Positions 6,184-10,917 of a stretch of 10,917 nt of DNA are shown piece after piece. Under the pieces are notes generated by a model. It did not search any database. It had not been told where the DNA came from and saw only the letters and a program-made list of their open reading frames with translations. Both the position numbers and the translations under genes were made by a program. Positions within the stretch are counted from its first letter, which is position 1, and every line of letters begins with the position of its first letter. The stretch is from the NCBI RefSeq assembly GCF_938018145.1, contig NZ_CALIII010000285.1:1-10917 (forward strand). The letters are read 5' to 3'. Origin of the DNA: an uncultured Campylobacter sp. (GTDB lineage Bacteria; Campylobacterota; Campylobacteria; Campylobacterales; Campylobacteraceae).

Positions 6184-7268
6184 AAGATAAAAAAATCAAA
6201 ATCCTAGTTATGAAATTTAGAAACATCGGCGACGTGCTGCTCACGACTCCGCTCATCGAAAACCTGCGCCGCATCTACCCTGACGCGCAGATAGATTTCG
6301 CGCTAAACAAGGGCACCGAGGCGATGATCGAGGGCAACCCAAACATCCAAAACATCCATATCTACGACCGAGCAAATATAAAAGAGGTCGGCTTTTTCAA
6401 ACGACTTTGGCGCGAGCTAAAGTTTATCCGCGCTATCAAAAAGCAAAAATACGACATCGCCGTGCAGACCACGACGGGCGACCGCGGCATCATCGTCGCC
6501 AAATACGCCAAGATAAAAACCATCGTGGGCTTTGAGGGCAAAAACAAAGCCGTAAATAAAATAATCACGCACAAAGCCCCTAAAATAGGCGGCCTGCGCC
6601 ACACCGTTGATAGAAATCTAGACGCCCTGGCCGCGCTAGGACACGAGCCTAGCGGCAAAAGAGTTAGCGTGTATTTTGATCCGGACTGCATCAGTCATCT
6701 AAATTTACCGCCTAAATTTATCCACGTGCACCTAACTAGCCGCTGGATGTTTAAGTGCGCGGACGACGAAACTATGGCCGCGATAATCGACTTTTGCGAG
6801 GGGCTTGGCGTGCGGGTCGTGCTAACAGCCGACAACAACGACGCCGAGCTAAAAAAGCTAGACGACGTGCTGGCGCTGTGCTCCTCTAGCCCCGTAAATC
6901 TAGGCGGCAAACTCACCCTAAAGCAAACCGCCGCGCTCTCGAAGCGCTCCGCGATGTTTATCGGCGTAGATACGGCGATCATGCACCTAGCCGCGGCCAA
7001 CGACGTGCCCGTGATCGCGCTGTTTGGGCCTAGCGGGGCGTTTGAGTGGGGGCCGTGGGATAACGATCTAAACGCAAACGGCTACACGCAGCGCAACGGC
7101 AACCAAACTATGGGCAAGCACGCGGTATTTCAAAAAGACTGGGACTTCGTGCCGTGCGACAAAGAGGGGATGATAAAGCACGGCGTGGAGCGGACGCTGA
7201 TGAGATTTGAGGGCGAGGAGCTAGAGGCGATAAAGAGCAAAATCAGGGAAAATTTGAGCCGAAACTAA
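6180..7268 (+). CDS. waaQ: Lipopolysaccharide heptosyltransferase III (WaaQ-type)
   Basis: This 362-residue GT9 enzyme is predicted to add a further heptose from ADP-heptose to the inner core. The N-terminal motif MKFRNIGDVLLTTPLI at 11-26 carries the GD pair of heptosyltransferases. VHLTSRWMFKCAD at 183-195 is typical of the WaaQ/RfaQ subgroup, as is MFIGVDTAIMHLAAA (259-273) followed by ALFGPSGAFEWGPW (280-293). These subgroup blocks distinguish it from WaaC at 3544 and from WaaF. The ATG overlaps the preceding stop as ATGA and has GGAAG upstream, so it is translationally coupled as the last gene of the operon. A hairpin with a T tract follows at 7391-7433. Subfamily call is good; the exact acceptor heptose in Campylobacter is inferred. 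Confidence 0.9.
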   Translation: MKDKKIKILVMKFRNIGDVLLTTPLIENLRRIYPDAQIDFALNKGTEAMIEGNPNIQNIHIYDRANIKEVGFFKRLWRELKFIRAIKKQKYDIAVQTTTGDRGIIVAKYAKIKTIVGFEGKNKAVNKIITHKAPKIGGLRHTVDRNLDALAALGHEPSGKRVSVYFDPDCISHLNLPPKFIHVHLTSRWMFKCADDETMAAIIDFCEGLGVRVVLTADNNDAELKKLDDVLALCSSSPVNLGGKLTLKQTAALSKRSAMFIGVDTAIMHLAAANDVPVIALFGPSGAFEWGPWDNDLNANGYTQRNGNQTMGKHAVFQKDWDFVPCDKEGMIKHGVERTLMRFEGEELEAIKSKIRENLSRN

Positions 7269-7312
7269 GCGCGCTTTGTAACATACGGCCGTTTTGGCTA
7301 AATTTTACGAGC

Positions 7313-7384
7313 AAATTTGAGCCGCGAGCGGTAAGTTTGGCTGCTTTGGTTAAATTTGACGATCAAATTTATCGGCTCAAATTT
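7313..7384. repeat. Nested inverted repeats between convergent genes
   Basis: AAATTTGAGCCG at 7313-7324 and CGGCTCAAATTT at 7373-7384 are perfect 12-bp inverted arms with a 48-base spacer. Inside the spacer, TAAATTTGA at 7351-7359 pairs with TCAAATTTA at 7363-7371 around a 3-base CGA loop. The arrangement could fold as a hairpin within a larger stem, on either transcript, and may contribute to termination of the two converging transcription units. Confidence 0.6.
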
Positions 7385-7390
7385 TGTAAA

Positions 7391-7433
7391 GTCAAATTTG
7401 ATTTAAACGCTGGCCGTCAAATTTGACCTTTTT
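7391..7433 (+). terminator. Probable rho-independent terminator of the core operon
   Basis: GTCAAATTTGA at 7391-7401 pairs perfectly with TCAAATTTGAC at 7417-7427 across a 15-base loop, and the plus strand continues CTTTTTG. It lies about 120 bases after the waaQ stop. On the minus strand the stem is followed by TTTACAAAATTT, so it could also act on the converging gene. The stem is AT-rich and each arm is nearly self-palindromic, so strength is uncertain. Confidence 0.5.
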
Positions 7434-7466
7434 GATTTCATAAATTTGGGCGCTTAAATTTGACGC

Positions 7467-7904
7467 CTAGCCTTTCTTTTCATTAAACATATACGAGATC
7501 ACGAAAACGATCAGACAAACGGGCGCGAACGCAAATGCAAACGCCACGCTCCAGCCGGCGGCACGCTCGCCCCAAAAATACCCCGCCGCGAGGCATGCCA
7601 AAAACCCGCCGTAAAAAGCGCCGAGCGATAAATTTTCTACCGTAAAAAGTAGCAAACTAAGATTTGGATTTTTTACAAACAGCTTGCTTGGCTTAAAATT
7701 TTTATACCTTTTGAACAAATACCAAAGCAGCGCGCAAGCCAAAATCGCAAATATTGCCGCAAAAACGGCAATCCTTAGCGCGCCCTCAAAAGGCAAAACC
7801 GCCAAAATCAAAGCCGCCGCCCACCAAGCGAGTAAAAAAACCATCGGCACCGCTAGCAAATATCTCGCCGCTCTGTGAAATTTATACCTTTGCTCTGCAT
7901 CCAT
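7467..7904 (-). CDS. Hypothetical four-helix membrane protein
   Basis: I do not recognise this 145-residue protein. It is strongly hydrophobic, with four likely membrane helices at about residues 15-36, 42-64, 86-110 and 116-139. A basic loop (KRYKNFKPSKLFVKNP, 65-80) lies between helices two and three, and the C-terminus ends in a short charged tail, NEKKG. No catalytic or metal-binding motif stands out. The ATG at 7902-7904 has only a weak AAGAGA-like ribosome site. It lies 47 bases downstream of the orphan gene at 7952-8731 on the same strand, so co-transcription is possible. Unlike that neighbour, its composition is close to the rest of the chromosome. It converges with waaQ. Coding status is well supported by length and hydrophobic pattern; function is unknown. 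Confidence 0.72.
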   Translation of the reverse strand: MDAEQRYKFHRAARYLLAVPMVFLLAWWAAALILAVLPFEGALRIAVFAAIFAILACALLWYLFKRYKNFKPSKLFVKNPNLSLLLFTVENLSLGAFYGGFLACLAAGYFWGERAAGWSVAFAFAFAPVCLIVFVISYMFNEKKG

Positions 7905-7951
7905 CGGTCTTAAGTCTCTTAAATTTTTTAATAAAATTCATCTTAGAGAAT

Positions 7952-8731
7952 TTAGCGTCTCTCTATATCTCTACCGCCCAAATAATATTCTTCCAGCGGA
8001 TAATTTAAATTCCCGCAGTTATCAAATTTAAAACCTTTTCCAATACCGACTACAGCATTTTTTCTCTCTTTATAGTATTTCTTCACGATAATAAAATTTT
8101 CTCTCGTATCGTACAGATACTCCGAATGGTTAAATTGCATATAATTGCCGTTAAATATAGCAAATTTATCAAGGAACAAAGTGCCTGTAGTGTCTTTATC
8201 ACCACCACCGATCCTAATTATCGGCCTATCAAGCCCCAGACTTACGCCATCCGGAGATATTTTTAGATATTTTTTAGGATCGGTTTTTTTAGCCTTTAAC
8301 TCTTTCATCAGTATCTCCTCGGTCGTTTTTCCCTCTTGATAATATTTTTCCAATACTTCAAAACAATTCGATAAGTTTATATTTTCTAATTCATAGTATG
8401 CAACCTCGTATCTACTATGCCAAAAACTACCGTAGGTTTTAAATTTGTAATCGTCAATCATCCAATCTAGTTTTATATCATAATCTAAATACGCCCCCGC
8501 TACTTTTTTATACAGCTCCTCTTTTGGTAAAATCCTATCCTCTTTTAGGCAGTATCCTTGCTTGTATTTATTGTAATCAGGGAGGGAAACGACGGCGAAG
8601 CCTCGTGAAGTGGAGTAATCGGGAATTATACGGATAAATGCTGCGCAAAGTATCGCCGTAAAAAGCACTACCAACCAAACTATCTTTTTAAGTTTGCTAC
8701 CGAAGAGTTTTTGTTTTAAATTTAAGTTCAA
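7952..8731 (-). CDS. Hypothetical AT-rich, membrane-anchored protein
   Basis: I do not recognise this 259-residue protein. A basic N-terminus (residues 1-16) leads into one hydrophobic segment, about 17-36, so it is probably anchored with the bulk of the chain (37-259) outside the cytoplasm. That part is rich in Tyr, Lys, Asp and Glu, and has three cysteines (61, 123, 239). Distinct stretches are DRPIIRIGGGDKD (168-180) and FKFDNCGNLNYPLEEYY (234-250). There is no lipobox and no enzyme motif. The start is TTG at 8729-8731, supported by AAGG 6 bases upstream and by the lack of an ATG before the hydrophobic segment. A TATAAT box lies about 31 bases upstream. The gene is visibly richer in A+T than the flanking waaQ and aas genes, with many ATA, AAT and TAT codons, suggesting acquisition from elsewhere. 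It may be co-transcribed with the membrane gene downstream. Confidence 0.75.
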   Translation of the reverse strand: MNLNLKQKLFGSKLKKIVWLVVLFTAILCAAFIRIIPDYSTSRGFAVVSLPDYNKYKQGYCLKEDRILPKEELYKKVAGAYLDYDIKLDWMIDDYKFKTYGSFWHSRYEVAYYELENINLSNCFEVLEKYYQEGKTTEEILMKELKAKKTDPKKYLKISPDGVSLGLDRPIIRIGGGDKDTTGTLFLDKFAIFNGNYMQFNHSEYLYDTRENFIIVKKYYKERKNAVVGIGKGFKFDNCGNLNYPLEEYYLGGRDIERR

Positions 8732-8737
8732 AATTTG

Positions 8738-8741
8738 CCTT
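8738..8741 (-). promoter_or_regulatory. Ribosome-binding site fixing the TTG start of the AT-rich gene
   Basis: AAGG on the minus strand lies 6 bases before TTG 8731-8729. No ATG or GTG gives an alternative that keeps the membrane segment intact. Confidence 0.5.
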
Positions 8742-8761
8742 GTTGTTTTATTTACATTATG

Positions 8762-8767
8762 ATTATA
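8762..8767 (-). promoter_or_regulatory. Candidate -10 box for the AT-rich orphan gene
   Basis: The minus strand reads a perfect TATAAT here in an AT-rich context. It implies a start near 8755 and a leader of about 24 bases that includes the AAGG ribosome site. No convincing -35 is visible. Confidence 0.5.
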
Positions 8768-8854
8768 TTGCGATTAAACTTAGGTGTTTATAAGCGGATA
8801 TCGCTGTTTTAAAATTTAATTTTGCAGGGGTCTTTTGCCAGAGCTTAGAAGGGT

Positions 8855-8889
8855 AGGCAAATTTGACGACTTAGCCGCCAAATTTGCCT
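8855..8889 (-). repeat. Stem-loop just downstream of the aas-like gene
   Basis: AGGCAAATTTG at 8855-8865 and CAAATTTGCCT at 8879-8889 are perfect 11-bp inverted arms with a 13-base loop, starting 14 bases beyond the aas-like stop. The stem is strong enough to act as a 3'-end or terminator hairpin, but no U tract follows on the minus strand, so an intrinsic terminator is not proven. Confidence 0.5.
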
Positions 8890-8903
8890 CTCATAGCGTA
8901 AAT

Positions 8904-10917
8904 TTAAGCTTCCTCCGCCGCGCCCAAATTTCCCTCGCCCGCGACCAGCTGGGCCGCTAGCTTTTTGCTTGATTTAAAGTCCACTTTGCCCGTTCCTAGC
9001 ACCGGTACGGCCTCTACTTTGTAAATCTTTGAAGGCTGCATGATAGATGGTATCGCAGAAGCTCTGATGCGCGCGGCTAGCTCCTCCTCGCTTATCTCGC
9101 CGCTAAAGAGCATGACGACTTGCTCGCCCTTTTTCTCGTCGGCGACGTTGGTGCAGACAAAGGTCGCCTCATCACCCAGCACGGCTGAAATTTGAGCCTC
9201 GAGCGCGCCTAGGCTTATCATCTCGCCGCCGATTTTGGCAAAGCGAGAGAGCCTATCCGTGATAGTTAAGAAGCCCGCCTCGTCCAAAAAGCCGATGTCG
9301 CCGCTGTTATAGTAGCGCACGCCGTCTAGCTCGACGATCGCCTCTTTCGTGCGCTCCTCGTCCAGATAGTAGCCCTTCATTACCTGATGGCCGCCGATTA
9401 GGATGAGGCCCGCTTGCCCGTTTTCTAGCTTTGCTAGGCTCGTTGGATCGCAGATTCTTATTATCGTGCCGGCTGTCGGTAGACCCACGCTGCCCTCTTT
9501 TGAGAAAACGAGCTCTTTAAAAAACTCGGGCTCTAGCACGTTTGCGGTATTTACGCTAACGACGGGCGAGGTCTCGGTCGTGCCGTAGCCCTCGTAAATT
9601 TCGACGCCAAATTTCATCTTAAACTCGCGCTTAACGGCCGCGTTTAGCTTCTCGGCGCCGGCGATGGCGTAGCGGATCGTAGAAAACATCAGCGGATTTA
9701 GCTTTTTGTTTTTGGTATAGAGCCTAAAAAACGTCGACGTGCCAAACATTATCGTCGCGTGGTATTTAGCAACCATCTTACCCACGGCAAAGGCGTCCGT
9801 AGGATCAGGCACGTGAGCCGAGGCGATACCTTCGCTAAGCGGGAAAAAGGTCGCCGCAGTAAGCCCGAACGAGTGAAATATCGGTAGCGACGCCAAGATC
9901 ACGTCGTTGCCGTCCGTATTTACGATCTCTGAAATTTGCTTGATGTTAGCCATTATGTTTTTATGCGTTAGCACGATGCCTTTTGGCGTGCCTTCGCTGC
10001 CGCTGCTAAAGAGTATCGTCGCATCGTCGTCGATGCGAACGTCGCGAAAATAAATAAGCTCAAGCAGCCAGCGCGGCATCAAAATCGCCTTTAGCATCGC
10101 GCAAATTTTATCAGCCTTGCTTATGCCCTGCGCGACGTCTTCGAGATAGATGAGTCTGCCTTTTAGAGATTCTTCCAGCTCAAAGCCGCGAGCCTTTAGC
10201 TTGGCGATAAACTGGCGCGACGTGATTATGCTTCTTAACCCAGCCTTGTCCGCGCAGCCGATCAAATTTTGCTCGCTAAGCGTGTAGTTTAGATTTACGC
10301 TTATCTTGCCTCTGATAAATAGCATCAAATTTATAATGCTACCCATCACCGAGGACGGCAGTATCACGCCGACGTTTCGCTCTTTTAAAAACGCGAATTT
10401 AAATTTGGACAAAAACACTAGCACCGTCGCGATAACCTTGAGATTGTTTAGATCAGCGCCCGTGCTATCTACCATCGAGCGCTTAAACATATCCGCTTTA
10501 GCGTGTTTTAGCCAGCTAAACTGCATAGGCTCTAGAGTTTTTAGATACTCGGCCCAGCTAAAAAACGACAGCTCGACGACCTTTTCGCGCACCTGCGGGG
10601 CTTTGGTCTCAGGCGCCAAAGGCGCGCCGAAGCTCACCCTGATAGCGCGTTTGCCGTCTACTTTACGGCTGATTCTTTGATAGTATTTTTGAGCGCGCGA
10701 GAAGCTAGAGCCCCAAAGACCGCGCAGATAAAACGGCACGATGACGGAGTTCGTATCGCTTGCGGCTATCTCGTAACCGTGCGCAAACTCGTCTATCTGT
10801 CCGTTATAGCTGATGTGGCCTTCCGGAAACAACGCCACCACATCGCCGGCATCCAGGCACTCGCGGATCTTTTCTAGCGCGCTTTTGCTCGCTCCCGCGC
10901 CAATGGGGATCACGTCA
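8904..10917 (-). CDS. aas: Acyl-ACP synthetase / phospholipid O-acyltransferase (Aas-like), 5' end outside window
   Basis: The last 670 residues are visible; the frame is open to the right edge and the true start is outside. Numbering from the edge-proximal GTG at 10913, residues 1-100 are the C-terminal part of a PlsC-type acyltransferase, with the FPEG motif at 29-32; the HX4D motif lies beyond the window. An AMP-forming acyl synthetase domain follows: LFSSGSEGTPKG (301-312) is the phosphate-binding loop, then YEGYGTTETSP for adenylate binding, YNSGDIGFLDEAGFLTITDR as the hinge region, and GTGKVDFKSS with the C-terminal catalytic lysine. This order matches Aas, which activates a fatty acid onto ACP and reacylates lysophospholipid at the inner membrane. 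Some bacterial homologues carry an LplT-like transporter domain at the N-terminus; that cannot be checked here. An alternative is another PlsC-ligase fusion. A stem-loop follows the stop. Confidence 0.88.
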   Translation of the reverse strand, partial: DVIPIGAGASKSALEKIRECLDAGDVVALFPEGHISYNGQIDEFAHGYEIAASDTNSVIVPFYLRGLWGSSFSRAQKYYQRISRKVDGKRAIRVSFGAPLAPETKAPQVREKVVELSFFSWAEYLKTLEPMQFSWLKHAKADMFKRSMVDSTGADLNNLKVIATVLVFLSKFKFAFLKERNVGVILPSSVMGSIINLMLFIRGKISVNLNYTLSEQNLIGCADKAGLRSIITSRQFIAKLKARGFELEESLKGRLIYLEDVAQGISKADKICAMLKAILMPRWLLELIYFRDVRIDDDATILFSSGSEGTPKGIVLTHKNIMANIKQISEIVNTDGNDVILASLPIFHSFGLTAATFFPLSEGIASAHVPDPTDAFAVGKMVAKYHATIMFGTSTFFRLYTKNKKLNPLMFSTIRYAIAGAEKLNAAVKREFKMKFGVEIYEGYGTTETSPVVSVNTANVLEPEFFKELVFSKEGSVGLPTAGTIIRICDPTSLAKLENGQAGLILIGGHQVMKGYYLDEERTKEAIVELDGVRYYNSGDIGFLDEAGFLTITDRLSRFAKIGGEMISLGALEAQISAVLGDEATFVCTNVADEKKGEQVVMLFSGEISEEELAARIRASAIPSIMQPSKIYKVEAVPVLGTGKVDFKSSKKLAAQLVAGEGNLGAAEEA

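Noticed and set aside
6165..7268. Longer waaQ reading from TTG 6165 (five extra residues)
   Set aside because: The ATG at 6180 has a well-placed GGAAG and the classic ATGA overlap; the TTG start would sit on that ribosome site.
7286..7306. Hairpin GGCC-GTTTT-GGCT right after waaQ as terminator
   Set aside because: The stem is only three to four pairs with one wobble; the hairpin at 7391-7433 is far stronger.
7300..7461. CRISPR-like array from the recurring AAATTT units
   Set aside because: Units are short, variably spaced (13 to 39 bases) and palindromic; there are no uniform spacers or cas genes.
7684..8008. Plus-strand open frames across the membrane-protein gene
   Set aside because: Lys/Pro/Ala-rich shadow translations that cross a real gene boundary; no supporting start signals.
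8645..8731. Lipoprotein signal in the AT-rich orphan (Cys29)
   Set aside because: The residues before the cysteine are AIL, which do not fit a lipobox with a small residue at -1; a membrane anchor is the better reading.
8845..8889. Intrinsic terminator for the aas-like gene
   Set aside because: The 11-bp stem is good but the minus strand continues CTACCCTTCT without a U tract, so it is listed only as a stem-loop.
10306..10877. Plus-strand open frames opposite the aas-like gene
   Set aside because: The opposite frame carries unmistakable acyltransferase and AMP-ligase motifs.

Overview
The window looks like chromosomal DNA of a comparatively GC-rich Campylobacter, of the C. showae / rectus / concisus / curvus type rather than C. 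jejuni. The evidence is a waaC-htrB gene pair opening a lipooligosaccharide core operon, a signal-peptide-bearing minimal ATP-dependent DNA ligase, T-rich extended -10 promoters, and extreme use of the word AAATTT in and between genes. Species is an inference; no rRNA or marker gene is present.

Layout. (1) 19-237, minus: a secreted, cysteine-rich Excalibur (calcium-loop) small protein with its own promoter. (2) 238-548: a non-coding stretch. (3) 549-3480, minus: a probable three-gene operon read from right to left: a DEDDy 3'-5' exonuclease of the PolB-exo2 type, a UDP-glucuronate 4-epimerase-like sugar-nucleotide epimerase, and a LigE-type periplasmic DNA ligase that starts at TTG and overlaps the epimerase stop by 4 bases. 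(4) 3481-3543: a 63-bp divergent promoter region with an 11-bp perfect inverted repeat. (5) 3544-7268, plus: a tightly overlapped four-gene lipooligosaccharide core operon: waaC (heptosyltransferase I), htrB/waaM (lipid A late acyltransferase), a WaaE-like family 2 glycosyltransferase, and a WaaQ-type heptosyltransferase III. (6) 7269-7466: a convergent intergenic region full of AAATTT palindromes and hairpins, including a probable terminator. (7) 7467-8731, minus: an unknown four-helix membrane protein and, upstream of it, an AT-rich orphan membrane-anchored protein with a TATAAT promoter and TTG start. (8) 8904-10917, minus: the C-terminal part of an Aas-like acyltransferase / acyl-ACP synthetase running off the right edge.

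How the genes fit. The central operon builds the inner core on lipid A: WaaC adds the first heptose, HtrB adds a secondary acyl chain, the family 2 enzyme probably adds a hexose to heptose, and the WaaQ-like enzyme adds a further heptose. The epimerase could supply UDP-galacturonate for surface glycans. The Aas-like protein would recycle lysophospholipid, so most of the window concerns the envelope. The exonuclease and the exported ligase are DNA-metabolism genes embedded among these. No mobile element, CRISPR array, tRNA or rRNA was seen. I found no convincing wholly new system. The items most worth a second look are the AAATTT word bias (an RAATTY site) beside a periplasmic ligase, the divergent promoter palindrome, and the AT-rich orphan gene.
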